A stretch of DNA of 64,000 nucleotides from assembly GCA_012934845.2 (NCBI GenBank), contig WNNJ02001107.1, positions 1 through 64,000 on the forward strand. Reading direction: 5' to 3'. Origin of the DNA: Pomphorhynchus laevis (taxonomy: Eukaryota; Acanthocephala; Palaeacanthocephala; Echinorhynchida; Pomphorhynchidae). Position numbers and translations under genes: made by a program. Every line of letters begins with the position of its first letter. Positions within the stretch are counted from its first letter, which is position 1. The notes under the pieces are model-generated. The model made no database searches. It saw nothing but the letters and a program-made list of their open reading frames with translations, and was not told where the DNA came from. Positions 19,950 through 31,227 of the stretch are shown here, piece by piece.

Positions 19950-21060
19950 TTTGTGGAAGCAAAAAATGCTCAGTTATTCCAAGCTGATATTGATACTGTA
20001 TATTTATTGTCGGTATCAAATGGCCTCCAGCCTGATAATCATAAATGTGCTTTTATGTGTCTCTCTGGGTCGAAACACAATCAACATCGAGTATACAATC
20101 TTGATGGTGTAGCCATATCGATAAGTGACTCATAAGGATCTCGGTGTTTAGATACTACCAGATTTAGTACCCGGATACAAACCAACTTCATGTGCTCACA
20201 GGTTAGACGAGCAGACTCATCAATCGGTCGCTTTTAAACTTGGATATTTCATATTTTAAGACAATTTGTAATGTTTTGGTTCTAAGTCTAATTTTATCTA
20301 CTTAACCATGATGTTACCAAATTACCAAGAAAAAATGTAATCGCTTTTAAAATGTTTATTGCCCCGACACGAGACTAGTTCGTACTATCAAACATTATAA
20401 TTATTATGATGGACTTAAGTGTTTAAAAATACATAGTCTCAATTTTATGCGGATTCGTGATAATATGTGCCTCGAATATCAAATTTTGCATAAAACAATT
20501 TTGCATAAAGACCCATCTCCCGTTTGTACTGTGCGTTTATATAATGCTCTTATATGACCGATATTAGAATATGTGTCACCAGCAATCTTTCCGTGTACAC
20601 GTACAGAATTTGATCAATTAGAGATCATACTTCGATTGCTTACGAAATTTTGTTCTCAGATATGATCCCTATGAGGCACGATTGAAAAGTTTGAATATAC
20701 CGACAGTGCGTGAAAGGTTCCTTCTTTTCTACCTTCTAGCTATGTATCGACTAAGTAATGAAGATGAAAATTTTCCAGCAAATAGAGTTGAACTCAATGA
20801 ACGGGATGGACGTATACGGCGCTCGAAAGTATTGGTAGGATATGAACACGGAAAATACCCTCGTTATTTCCGACTGTTTCATTGAGCGGTGAATGTAACC
20901 ATTGCTGCAGTAATCATGGTTCTAATATATATAATATAATGAATGATTTTTTTCTTGTATTAATCTGTTTTTGTGAGCGGTCAAAACAGCCTTATGGCTA
21001 TGACCTGTAATAATATTTTTTTTATTTTTCAAACTTTTTATTATTATTATAATAGAAACA
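19950..21060 (+). mobile_element. CR1/L2-like LINE 3' remnant
   Basis: Readable pieces fit the region just after the RT catalytic site of CR1/L2-type LINEs: LFQADIDTVYLLSVSNGLQP and NHKCAFM..SGSKHNQHRVYNLDGVAISISDS (19953-20135). Later pieces fit its C-terminal end: FVLRYDPYEARLKSLNIPTV and ERFLLFYLLAMYRLSN (about 20655-20750). Several frame breaks separate them. The tail at 20990-21058, with GTGAGCGGTC and TTATTATTATTAT, looks like a LINE 3' UTR. Related 3' ends are at 31.2-32.5 kb on the other strand. Confidence 0.6.
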
Positions 21061-21884
21061 GCGTTAATTCGAAAGAACAAAAAACGTCTAAGTTCGTGAA
21101 AACTCTTCAGCAAACGCCTTGTGCCATTTTGCCGAGTTTGCAGTTAGCTGCTGGTGAACGTAGCCTTCCACTAGTCACCGTCACCACTCTTGTATAAATA
21201 CGGTTTATTGACCTACTGTTCCGTCGTGTTTTTGGGGAATCCAATTGTGGAAGAGAAGCCACAACTCGCCGATGATTGTATGCGCTTGCACGGATGTCAA
21301 CCGTGTGTCGACCTGTAATAATAAATGGATCGTCCTTTGCGTCACTTGTTGAAATTGCGAGATCAGCCCTCACTAGGCGAACATTCATTAATGCTTGGAA
21401 CAATACGCATATGTCAAATATGTATCTCACTATTTGCTCAGAGAGTTGTATCGGTATGAAATTAACTTTCAGATACGACCGTTAACTCTTATAATATTCA
21501 TATCTTCAAGCTGGATTTGAATAGAGATTTAGTCAGGATAATCTATAGTGATCTATGATTTTTCACTTTAATTTTTAATATCGATTTTTTGGTTGTGATG
21601 CTACTTGTAAAGGTTCTTTGACTCAGTGTTGTCTATAATAATAAAATTTGTGTTATATACTTAGGAGGCCTATTAAACACTAGATGTAAATATAATACTA
21701 AAGAAGTAACATTAACAAAGATTTCAGCTTCCTATATCAGATTATATAATTTTAATAAAGACAATATTCAAGTAAAAAGAGGAAATGAGACCACAAATTA
21801 GGATCGAGACAAATGAAGTGGCGTAAGGAATCGAATTATCAAACTATAGAACAATTTACCAACTGCTGTTGCCGAGGCTTATTT
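21061..21884. other. Unassigned stretch with overlapping open frames
   Basis: 21107-21430 is open on the minus strand (107 codons) and 21276-21485 on the plus strand. This stretch has higher GC than its surroundings, which often marks former coding DNA. Neither translation was recognised. The rest is AT-rich and featureless. Confidence 0.35.
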
Positions 21885-22035
21885 CAGGATTGAAGTTTTA
21901 TCTTCGTGTTGATTTTCGCCTTAGAGCCTGACAGTTTTTTGTTAACTATTTTTAGTCAACATATTTAAGGATTGAAGAACTATCTTCGTGTGGATTTTCG
22001 TCTTAGAGCCTAAAAGTTTTCGTTGGCTATTTTTA
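21885..22035. repeat. Two-copy tandem duplication, ~80 bp
   Basis: AGGATTGAAGTTTTATCTTCGTGTTGATTTTCGCCTTAGAGCCT at 21887 recurs, slightly changed, at 21967. Confidence 0.7.
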
Positions 22036-22137
22036 ACTCTTTATTACTGTGATGCCACTGTCTTGATCTTTGTTCTTTTGGTGGTCAATTAAATAAATAA
22101 AATTAATAAATATATTTGTAGGTAGAATTATAACTAA

Positions 22138-22315
22138 ATGATAAAGGTCGACGCGACACATTTTGACTAAGCTATTAGCCATAATTTGAGCACTTGAACA
22201 TTCTGTGGTTGATAAAATAATCGATAAGTGATAAAGGTCGACGCTATACATTTTAACTAAGCCAATAACCATCATTTGAGCGTTTGAACTTCCAGTGGTT
22301 GACAAAATAAAAATA
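22138..22315. repeat. Two-copy tandem duplication, 90 bp
   Basis: GATAAAGGTCGACGC...CATTTTGACTAAGC...TTTGAGC..TTGAAC....GTGGTTGA recurs with a 90-base period (starts at 22140 and 22230). The 90-codon open frame on the minus strand merely reflects the duplication. Confidence 0.75.
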
Positions 22316-22558
22316 GTCGTTACAAAAGAAACATAAGAAACCTTAGACTTTGTGTTGGGCCGCTCTTTAAAAACAGTATAAGTTTAAAGATTGCTTAAGT
22401 ATGCCAAATACGTTCATGAAGTACCTCTTTAATTACGGATATTTATCGAATTTTAGAAACCATATTGCTCTTTTGAGAACACGCTTGAATATATTCATAT
22501 TAATCACTGCAATGGTAAAACATGTATTTTGTTTGATTTAAAGAAGCATTTGTAAAAA

Positions 22559-22756
22559 ATGGTAGAAAGTGAGTATACGACGGAGCGATCAAAGCATTCT
22601 ACGTCGTCAAACAGAAACTTCAATATGGAACAAGGAACAAGTACAATTTCAGATTTAAATATTAATTCCGTCAACGAGGTAAGTGATTTGTTATGCCAAT
22701 TTAAAGCTGACTCGGGAGTGCTCTCCCCATTCCTAAATTATCAAACTTGTGCATAA
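22559..22756 (+). CDS. Jockey-like LINE ORF1, N-terminal part
   Basis: 65 codons from an ATG: a polar, Ser/Thr-rich start (TTERSKHSTSSNRNF) and an acidic stretch. It leads by a frameshift near 22720 into the long ORF1 frame that follows. Probably the true ORF1 start, since the sequence before it is untranslated and AT-rich. Confidence 0.55.
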   Translation: MVESEYTTERSKHSTSSNRNFNMEQGTSTISDLNINSVNEVSDLLCQFKADSGVLSPFLNYQTCA

Positions 22757-23778
22757 TAAATGCTCTGAAACCGATCGAAAGGCACAAATTATTTCCCACT
22801 TTCCTGAGAGAATTCGTGGGAAAATTTAATAATAGAATTTTATTCAATTCTGTTAAGACGCTTGAAAATGCAATAAGAATTTCCTTCGCTAATGGCAGCG
22901 TTATGAAGGAGTATAACGAGTATTTTGCAAACAATTTAGCCCATCTGGGATCGATTACACTCAAACCTATACAATGTTCCTTAAAAATTTCGAATTTTCC
23001 CTCTTTTTTGTCTGAAGATGATCTAACTATGTTACAAAAATCCTATTGCCTCCACTCTGTCAGGCAAGTTATAGGAAAGCTGGGAGACCCCCTCCCTGTA
23101 GCTTTCTGTAAGGCAGATATCGATAATGGATTGCTTCTGTCTAAGTCCGCTTCTAACCCTTTTTTAGGGTTCAACCTTCGCTTTACTTTAATTGAGGAAG
23201 ACAATCTAACATATCCTCATTGTAATAATTGCCATGGATGGGGCCATTGGGGATCCTCCTGTGGTAAAATAAAGACTTGCGGTGTTTGTGCCTCAGACGC
23301 ATGTTCCAGTATGTGCAAGGGCGAGATATGCTCAACTCCTCCCTCCTGCCTTAACTGCGAGGGTAAACACCCTGCTTGGTCCCGACGATGTAATAATTTC
23401 CAGGAATACCGACAGTTGTTTGCTAAAAAAACGGCTAATAAACCCTTCTCTGCAGCTGCTCATCCGGTGGATCGAATGTCAAATTCAGATATAAATCTTC
23501 TTCTGGACAATACTAAAAAGACGTTAATGTCACAATTTCAAGCGATGTTGACTCCTCTGATCTCGGCACTCGTGGGGGCGGACTCTGCCCCAATTCCTGC
23601 TGAATGTAAAACCCCCCAATCCAAGAAGAGGGGGGCTTCCGCAAATAAAGTTCCACCGCTTAAAATTGGAAAGCTTCTTAATAACATGAACATGGTTGGC
23701 GCCTCACTGGGAAATGAAGATATTGCCCAGGGAGCTCTGGCCCTGGATGGGGCTAGTGGCAAGGGGGTAACTTCCTAG
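22747..23778 (+). CDS. Jockey-like LINE ORF1 (gag-like RNA-binding protein)
   Basis: 343 codons, open from a TTG that is only the edge of the frame. An N-terminal nucleic-acid-binding region (residues 10-150, with LKPIQCSLKISNFP) is followed by retroviral-type zinc knuckles: CNNCHGWGHWGSSC (about 160-173), a Cys-rich second knuckle CGVCASDACSSMC and a third, CLNCEGKHPAWSRRC. A basic region with KKRGASANK comes near the end. Such proteins coat LINE RNA and act as chaperones. It is intact except for the break at its N-terminus. Confidence 0.8.
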   Translation: MCIINALKPIERHKLFPTFLREFVGKFNNRILFNSVKTLENAIRISFANGSVMKEYNEYFANNLAHLGSITLKPIQCSLKISNFPSFLSEDDLTMLQKSYCLHSVRQVIGKLGDPLPVAFCKADIDNGLLLSKSASNPFLGFNLRFTLIEEDNLTYPHCNNCHGWGHWGSSCGKIKTCGVCASDACSSMCKGEICSTPPSCLNCEGKHPAWSRRCNNFQEYRQLFAKKTANKPFSAAAHPVDRMSNSDINLLLDNTKKTLMSQFQAMLTPLISALVGADSAPIPAECKTPQSKKRGASANKVPPLKIGKLLNNMNMVGASLGNEDIAQGALALDGASGKGVTS

Positions 23779-23827
23779 CACCTAGCTCTGTCTAGGCTGG
23801 CTGCTCCTGTCTAACCGATCTGTCACA

Positions 23828-24522
23828 ATGGTGAGTAAACCCGAGCCTTTTTCACTGAATATTCTTCAGTGGAATTCGGGAGGTGCTTCCGCCCTTAGAC
23901 TTTTATCTGGTAGAGATGCAGATGTTATAGTCCTTCAGGAGACGCGGTCTATCCGTCTCCCCAGGACATTACTCGATTTTTCCCAAAGCACACATATTCC
24001 CACTATACTCCGTACATAACCCCACCCCACGTCTCTTCATCTCAAGGACTCTTAACCCTAGTTTAATGCTCCTTAAGGTCTTCCCTCATATTAAATTACT
24101 CTTGTCCAGCCTTCTCGTGCCTAGTAATGTCACTCGTTAAGAACGGTAAACGCCTCAGTCTAGCCAATGTCTACATATGTCGAGGGGAGATTCACAAGAA
24201 CCGCGACCTCCTGGACGGTATTATTGATAGCGGCTATGACATGATACTTGGAGACTTCAACGACAGAACTGGTCGTTGGATCAACGCGGCACTTCGCAGA
24301 GCTAGGAACGGTTATCTTATTCACAAACCACCGACCCCTACCTTTCATTGCACATCAACAAATTCAATCCTCGACATTTTACTGCTTCACTCAAGGTGGT
24401 TGCTTAAACCTCTCTGTACGGAGCAGTCGCGCCAACAATTGTCCACCTCTCATGACCTAATTCGCTGGAGAATTGAGGAAGGTACATTGCTTCGAAGGAG
24501 GTTTCACTTTCGATCAGAGTAG
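23828..24522 (+). CDS. Jockey-like LINE ORF2, endonuclease region
   Basis: Starts MVSKPEPFSLNILQWNSGGA, then ADVIVLQETRS: the first two motifs of an APE-type endonuclease (the LQWN Asn and the catalytic Glu). After frame breaks the domain continues SLANVYICRGEIHKNRDLL and MILGDFNDRTGRW, the GDFN motif. The expected SDH motif appears as TSHDLI near 24450. This enzyme nicks the target to start target-primed reverse transcription. The segment is divided by two frame changes between 23990 and 24065. Confidence 0.75.
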
Positions 24523-26093
24523 CCTTCTTCCAGGCGGCTATCCGACTCTTTCCCCGAATAGGAAATCTGAGTCTGACCGAATTTAATACCTACCTCTCTT
24601 CGCAAGCTACCGCGATTCTATCGACTACCTATAAAGGTCGTATATACAATCCCACTCCGACGAAACTCAAGGTCCTAGCAAAATTACTGAACCTCCCTAA
24701 TCTCTCTGCTTCCGCCAAACAGGCCCTCTCGAATGAATACTGGAGCACTAGATACAGGTTCCAGCTGAGTAGGGATAGGACGAGTATCGCTCGCCTTAAT
24801 CCTTCTCAGTCTTCCTTCTGGAAGATATTCAAGAAGGAGAAGTTTGTTTGCTGGAAGGATAGAGCATTGAGTTGGATAGGGAATGTAGGCCTTGATAAAG
24901 TTTTGGAGGAGTCACTAGCCCTACACAACTATGGAGCCACTCAATCACCTCAACCAATCCCGCCTTGGTGTAACTTCAGGAGTAGGGATCTTTCTGTTAC
25001 GGATATTCTTAACTCCTGGGGTCCACTCCCGGGCACCTCCAAATCCGTCCTTCCACTTTCTTCTCGGGTCTGTCAGCTTTTGACAGCTGATCAGAGAAGA
25101 GAGGTGGCCGTAACTATGCTTTTAGCCTCCCCATCCGATGTAGCAGGCATCAATATTAGTAAACGTGTTTTTATTCCTAAGAAAAAATCCTGTTCATGTC
25201 CTAAAGACCTGCGACCCATTTCGATTCAAAATTCCCTCGTGTCGATTTACGAAAAAGCGCTTGCGCAAAAAATCTGCGACCATTTAAGTAGGCGAAATTT
25301 AATCCCTCCAGGTTTTAATGGGTTCGTCAAAGGTCGCTCGGTCCATTCAGCAGTAGGTGAGGTGGAGCAGTTTTGTCGGGAAAATAGCCATCGCCTAGTT
25401 GTGGCTATTTTCCTTGACTTTTCTGCTGCATTTGACCGCATCTCCATTCCTTTTGTGATCTCTTCTCTCAGGTCCCTCGGGTTGCCTGCGAGAATTGTGA
25501 ACAGGGTGGAGATCCTGCTGTACACCAAACGGTTTTATTATAAAGACGACCCTGATGCGCGTCAGTTTTACCCTATTACGGGTGTGCCTCAAGGTTCACC
25601 TCTTTCTCCTATCTTATATCTTGCTGCTTCCATTAATCTATTCAAAATATTTAAACGCGAACAACGTCTTGTGGTGTATGCTGATGACACCACAGCCCTG
25701 TTCTCTGGACACAGGTGCAAAGACGTAGTTTCTGACATCAGCCGCTTCTTTTTAAGATTAAAAGACCAGTTACCCAAATCCAATCTTATCTTAAACTCCG
25801 CCAAATCGCAGGCGGTTGTCTTTCATGGCACCACTGCAACAAAGAAAAAACTTAAGAGATTAGCACTCTCTGCACTCTCCTCCATATTTGCCTCTGAACC
25901 ACTCCCCACCTTCACAAGTCGAGTAAAATACCTGGGGTTCACAGTTACAGTGAACTGGTCGGCGAAAGCTGACCTGGATAGACTTAAACGTATCCTGAAG
26001 AAAGCTAGGTGGGATCTGAAACGGGCTCAGCATCTGTCATTAAAAGGGAAAACCCAAGTGCGCCTTTGGGTACCTGGGCTATCTCGGGATTAG
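24507..26093 (+). CDS. Jockey-like LINE ORF2, reverse transcriptase region
   Basis: The frame is open from about 24507, without its own start, to 26093. Motifs in order: KKSCSCPKDLRPISIQNSLV, GFVKGRSVHSAVGE, FLDFSAAFDRISI, GVPQGSPLSPILYLAAS, the catalytic VVYADDTTALFSG and VKYLGFTVTVNWS. All catalytic aspartates are present. The linker before the RT reads LFPRIGNLSLTEFNTYLSSQ and is shared with copies 1 and 4. The frame shifts near 26060 into the C-terminal tail. Confidence 0.85.
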   Translation, partial: LSIRVAFFQAAIRLFPRIGNLSLTEFNTYLSSQATAILSTTYKGRIYNPTPTKLKVLAKLLNLPNLSASAKQALSNEYWSTRYRFQLSRDRTSIARLNPSQSSFWKIFKKEKFVCWKDRALSWIGNVGLDKVLEESLALHNYGATQSPQPIPPWCNFRSRDLSVTDILNSWGPLPGTSKSVLPLSSRVCQLLTADQRREVAVTMLLASPSDVAGINISKRVFIPKKKSCSCPKDLRPISIQNSLVSIYEKALAQKICDHLSRRNLIPPGFNGFVKGRSVHSAVGEVEQFCRENSHRLVVAIFLDFSAAFDRISIPFVISSLRSLGLPARIVNRVEILLYTKRFYYKDDPDARQFYPITGVPQGSPLSPILYLAASINLFKIFKREQRLVVYADDTTALFSGHRCKDVVSDISRFFLRLKDQLPKSNLILNSAKSQAVVFHGTTATKKKLKRLALSALSSIFASEPLPTFTSRVKYLGFTVTVNWSAKADLDRLKRILKKARWDLKRAQHLSLKGKTQVRLWVPGLSRD

Positions 26094-26284
26094 TCTTCTT
26101 CTCTAGAGGACGTCCCCCAGAGCAAAGACTAAGGTTCCTGAAGCTCCTCGTCTCTCGTTTACCCAGCATAGTCCGCACCGATTGGATCCTTCGGGGGGTG
26201 AAAGACCCAGGGTGGTTCAGTCGGAAGGCGGCGTGTTGGATCGGTTGGGGGGGGGCTCAGATCCCCATGGATTTGAGGCCATAA
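26009..26284 (+). CDS. Jockey-like LINE ORF2, C-terminal tail
   Basis: The open frame continuing ORF2 after a frameshift near 26060. It contains AISGLVFFSRGRPPEQRLRF and a Trp-rich end WFSRKAACWIGWGGAQIP. The same tail is seen in copy 1 and in the fragment at 6045-6235. The stop is TAA at 26282-26284, and the 3' UTR follows directly. Confidence 0.7.
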   Translation: MGSETGSASVIKRENPSAPLGTWAISGLVFFSRGRPPEQRLRFLKLLVSRLPSIVRTDWILRGVKDPGWFSRKAACWIGWGGAQIPMDLRP

Positions 26285-26430
26285 TGTTTTAAAGAAGACT
26301 GACATGCAACTTTGAAGATTGTCAATTCATCTCGAAAAAGATTAGATAAAGGCTTGATAGTAACTGTCTTCTGTTAATGATATTATCCTGCATGTTTATT
26401 TTTAATAAAATCTTTATTTATTTATTTAAA

Positions 26431-27940
26431 GAAGCGTCTAGTTTGAAAATATCTAGTTAAATCGGAGATAATCAGACGCTTAAGTTTTTACCGGGTTGTA
26501 TAAGTTACAATTAATACAATTGCCTCCAATTTTGAAGTGTTAAGAACATATAACTATTATAACAAACATAAGCAAACGAGCTACAAGCTCGTGTCGCTTA
26601 CAAAACATGATAAAATAAAAAAACATCAACAAAAAAATTAATCAAATAGTAGTCGCAAATTCCTTCTCTCGGCTTCGATGGCTTTCTTGATAGCATCACT
26701 AGATATACTACTAGAGATATCAAGGTACTTTAGTACATTCCACCCGTTAATTACCCCTGGTTGCAAATCGATGGTGAACATGAATTCTTGTCGTTGGCTT
26801 TATTAATTTCCACACATGCCCACGAGTTTCTCATCTATCATTCACGGATAATAAGCTAGAGAGACCACCAAAGCCATCGAAAACAATTTTGACTGCAGTT
26901 GATAAATCAATGGCCGATCTGCGATATTTTAATGTGCCGACACGTCAAACGTTCAGCATATCTCAAATTGGAGAAATTCGGAATCATTCTAATATTGGTT
27001 AGTCTTTTAATAAATTGTTGATTTTAGAGAATACCTTAATGTCTGTGTACTGAAAACTGTTGTGACATTAATGGATAATATATTTTTAATTATATACGGT
27101 TTTTAGATTTGCCTGAATTTTGCTCGTGGTTAATACTCAGCTTAAAAATAGAGGTTACCAGCAGCTGAAATTTACTCTCAAAGGATATCAAAAGCTTATT
27201 GTATAATTCCTCCGAGGTGAATCATATTAAATATAGTTAATATTTGGCTGAATGACGTATGCTATTCATGTTATTTGCTCAACACAAGAGGTCGAAGAAA
27301 CTTATAGTAAAAGTAACTTAAAAGTAACTCATAGATTTCTTCATTTTAATACTTTAAAATGATTTCTTATTATCTTCATTTTCTGTCTCCATTTTTATTT
27401 TGACAAACTGCATGCGCTTTGCACAACTACACACATTAGCAAACCAGCGTCGGTCATTATGATCATCAGCCCCTATCGGCCATTATGCAAGATCTGTCTA
27501 CCTCGCCGCTAATTACGTAATCCCAATTACACAATGTAAAAGTTCAATGCTAATAATTCACCATTGCTAAATAAATTATTCCCGGCATAATTAAATATGA
27601 AGTGGATGGCGTAAGCCAATTGATACATAACTGTTTCATTTATTTATCAATGGAGATGAAACAAGATGCCTAATTTTGAGCAAACTATTGATTCACTTCG
27701 TACCGTCAATTCCATTAGTTAATTTTTGTATCATACCTTAAAATATTTGCAGACAACATATAATCTGTTTCGGAGATAAATTTCCAGCAAATATGTTCAA
27801 AAATTTCTGCAAATGTAAATTATTATAAGTACATTATTTGAAATTTAGAGATAAATGTGTTTTTAGAATATTATCACCTTAACTGTTTTTTATCCCAGGA
27901 TATAAAGACTGAAACAAATTAACCCCGGCAACGCTACACA
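26431..27940. other. Mostly gene-free; two possible unassigned exons
   Basis: AT-rich. On the minus strand, 26820-26670 reads QRQEFMFTIDLQPGVINGWN and continues to KKAIEAERRNLRLLFD and a stop. On the plus strand, 26858-26997 is open from an AG acceptor, with TILTAVDKSMADLRYFNVPT, up to a GTTAGT donor-like site. Both look more protein-like than the surrounding DNA, but neither was recognised. Confidence 0.3.
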
Positions 27941-27949
27941 ATTTAAAAT

Positions 27950-30660
27950 CTTCTACATAATGATCCGCGCAAAATGTTCGGTTTGCCTCCGATGCTTCGT
28001 TCCAACCTCCTCTGGTATAAACACACGATTTGGACCATGAATGTCAGGGCTCTAGACGCCTTCCTTCCGTTCTTGTATCTAAAGAGGACGTCAAACCCTC
28101 CTAAGTTAGGATACATTGCACGGATTCGCGACCGCAGCTGCTTGGCGAACATGTTAAAATATACCGGAGGATCTCACGGGGTGCTCGGCATGTGGTAGCT
28201 TCCAGGGTGGCTGATATTTCCCAGAACATCATCAACGAGCCAATCAATGAAGACAATTGGTTAGAGGTTATTTGATTCTCAAACACTCTTCGCATTTATA
28301 ACGTGCATGCTGGAGATATGGCTGGCCCAAGTGTGACAACGATTTTGAAGGATGCGTGCGCGTCCAATCACCAAATGACAAGATCCGCCACCTCCGATAT
28401 TCCCAGTACCCGTAAGCCAGCTAAACTCGATAAACGGAAACTTGAAGATGTGCTGGCGCTGTTTGAGTTTTGTCCTACTATCAGACTATAGTTCAGCCGG
28501 ACTATTCAACCCTGAGTGTTATCCGTTCAAAGCATCCTTCTGCTAGACACCACATTTCAACACCCAAAAAGTGGGTGTTGGGACCTTATGGCCCTTGTAT
28601 CTTACATTTATTGGATATGCTCGCTTCAACGTATGGTGCTCCTGGTGAAATATTATTCTCTGCACTTTGCAGGATCGTGCAACTGCTACTAAATAGTCAA
28701 ATCCCTGAAACGATTGTACCGTTTAATTTTGGCGATAAGCTTTTGGCCTTTCAGAAGAAATAAAGTGGAATTTCGGGGACACTAGATAGTGAAGCCCAAT
28801 AAATTTCGGCTTCACTATCTGATGAATTGAAGCTAAGTTGGCTAACCGCTTCGTTATCAAGCCTTGCCTGACTAAGCTTTTCCCAATCCAGTTCGGAGTC
28901 GGGGTTAAGCGGTCTGGAAGCTGATGTTCAATCGACAAGAAATTTCGCTTACGGAAGCATTAAAGACAGAAGCGCTTTGGTAAAGCTCTACTTGAGCAGC
29001 TCGTTTAATGCCCTTAGCCTCAAAGCAATGTTTGAAGCGGTGAAAAGATACGTCCCGTAAATCGTGATTTTTCTTAGGACATCTTATGACTGTGCTTTAT
29101 GATTGTTCTTCAGTGATCACATCGTCTAGTCGACCGAGGAGGTACAGCAGGGGGCCCCATTGCGACTCTTCTTCTCAATTGCAGTCAATGATCTGGTGTA
29201 TTCTTTTGACTTGCCTTTCAATCTCTGGTATCTAGACGATTGTTCGATCGTCGATCCAGTACATACGCTGCTGTCGGATATCAAAAATATATTTTCCGCT
29301 GGATCATCTCTTGGTTTGCATCTGAATAGGGACAAATGCGATATTATTGCGCCCAATCAAGATTACGCCATACGTATTTTGGCTATGCTACTAGGTGCCA
29401 AAGTAGTTGAACCGGCTTCAGCAACAGTTATCCTTGCCCCTATGGGCGAATTGGCTTGCATTGATGCGTCTATCAACGCTGCCATCAACCAGTTCGATTT
29501 GTGTGGTGAGCGTTTAATACAACTATCTCGCCATGACGCTCTTTTTCTATTGCGTCACGGTCTGACGCTGTCCAGACAAAGGGAGGACCTCCTTCGGTCC
29601 TCCCTTTGTTTCCTCAGTAGTGACCTCACCAACTTAATTCATTTTGTCCAAAGTGCTTAACCTTCAGCTCTCTGATGCCACGTGGCAGCTAGAGTCGCTT
29701 TCTGGTGATTTTGGCGGACTGTGGACGTATCAAGCGAACGATGTAGCGGCGCAGCCTTCGGGTCCTCTGTAATGCTCAATAACGCTCTTGTGGCATCTAG
29801 TATTCGGCCCAATCTTGCTGCTCTCACGGGTGAACTGAATCCAGATTATGTTTGTGCTATCGATCCGTGAACTTCAAAATTAGGAGGTTATATTCCTTCG
29901 GATCTTACATCCCAAAAACGATGGATTCGCCCTTTTATGAGGCCACTTTCGCAAAGCTGCTTGACGCTGCACGTACACAACAAGACAAAGCGTGATTACT
30001 AGGAGCTGAGTCGAACGAAGCTGGTGCTTTCATCCATGCCTTGCCAATCCTCTCTGTAGGCACACGGTAGATGACGAGTCGCTCTGCCTCACAATCAATC
30101 TTCGCATCGGTATTGATATGTTGACAGCTTTTAATTGCGCATATGAACAAATTATTGATGAATCGAAGAGACACTGACTGGATTACCGTAAAGTAAGGCC
30201 CCTTTTCATAAGGCACGCCTGTGTAAGCTGCATTATCCGCATGGCCCTGGCTGTCGCTGGGTCCCGTCTCTTCTCGAGCCAATAGTTTTGTCCCGATCAG
30301 ATTGAAAGCAGACTGACTGTGCTACGTTAGTCCCCTTGCAAGATGGTAAACTACGCGAATTTGAATTCACTTGCCCGAATCCGCTTTCTCCTAGTTACGT
30401 GGTCATAAGCATCAATGGTTGCGGATAAGCCACTAGCAGCGCCGAACAGGCCAAACAAGCTAAATATAAGGGCCTCGACTAACGCGATTATTATTTTGCA
30501 TCCATCGGTATTGCACATTGGATTCATTCGATCAGGATACCAAGGAGTTCCTCCGAAACCTAGACACGATTAATCCGAACCACCCGAGAGCCCCAAGTAT
30601 CTAGGCTTTTCATACAGCGCCCGAGTGTTGCCGCTCAACGAGGAAATGTTGCGTGCTTGC
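27950..30660 (+). mobile_element. R2-like LINE with restriction-like endonuclease (copy B), strongly decayed
   Basis: Recognisable blocks: the helix before the palm, LLDMLASTYGAPGEIL with PFNFGDKLLAFQKK (28590-28763); the QGDPL region as VQQGGPIAT/LRLFFSIAVNDLVYS (29140-29205); LWYLDDCSIVDP (29228); LGLHLNRDKCDIIAP (29310); HDALFLLRHGL and YLLR-like pieces (29530-29600); and GAFIHALPILSVGTR (30020-30070), which precedes the zinc knuckle in this group. The nuclease part beyond is barely readable. Many stops and frame changes. It is the same lineage as copy C rather than copy A. Confidence 0.7.
29160..29660 (+). pseudogene. LINE copy B, residual RT palm/thumb frame
   Basis: 166 open codons, the longest surviving frame of copy B. 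It contains NLWYLDDCSI, where the YADD site of most LINEs reads YLDD as in copy C, and SSLGLHLNRDKCDIIAP downstream. The upstream palm motif with the first catalytic Asp lies in the broken part. Confidence 0.7.
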
Positions 30661-31227
30661 TGGAGGCAGCACACGGCAATAACTATTCTGTTTTTTAATT
30701 GTATTTCACTTTTATATTTTGTTAATTAATATTGTATTATAATTTATAAAGTAAATTCTTATTTTACGAATAGATTGACATAAAGTACTATATATTGTTA
30801 AAATGTATAAGTTATCACAATTAAGTATCGGTTAATTAATCTATGGCTTGATCCGTGACTCAACTCAGCAGCAAAACAAAATAAATACTAATTGTATTTC
30901 AAAATAGGAAAATCACTATTAATTAGTTTAATAAATTACCAGAATAAATTACTCATTGCAATTACATTGGCCTCTATCACAATGATTTATAAGAAATCCA
31001 TCAAAATAATCAATTTTAATTTATTATTTCGCTAATGACTTACAGGACATAACAGGCTTATGAGTTATAGTAAAACCGACCAGTATATTGCAATAGTGAC
31101 GTTAAATGATTGTCTGCAATAACCTTATATAGTAGGTGTCAGTAGTCTTAGCAGTTACTGAAGCGAAGGCAATTTCAGAGGAGTTTGATGAATACATAGA
31201 ATTTGATCATAAGTCACCTTTGATATA

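Larger units (their letters stand above)
22500..26430 (+). mobile_element. Jockey-like LINE, copy 3, nearly full length
   Basis: The best copy of the family. It comprises ORF1 with gag-like zinc knuckles (22559-23778), a 49-base spacer, and ORF2 with apurinic-like endonuclease, RT and C-terminal region (23828-26284). A short 3' UTR ends in TAATAAAATCTTTATTTATTTATTT. ORF1 carries one frame break near 22720. ORF2 carries about four, near 23995, 24062, 24505 and 26060, so the copy cannot make its proteins as written. No RNase H domain is visible. Clade placement (Jockey or a near relative) rests on the CCHC array plus the RT motifs, and is an inference. Confidence 0.85.

Noticed and set aside
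22033-22305. 90-codon minus-strand frame with an internal repeat
   Set aside because: It is explained by a two-copy 90-bp duplication. Composition and context give no support for coding.
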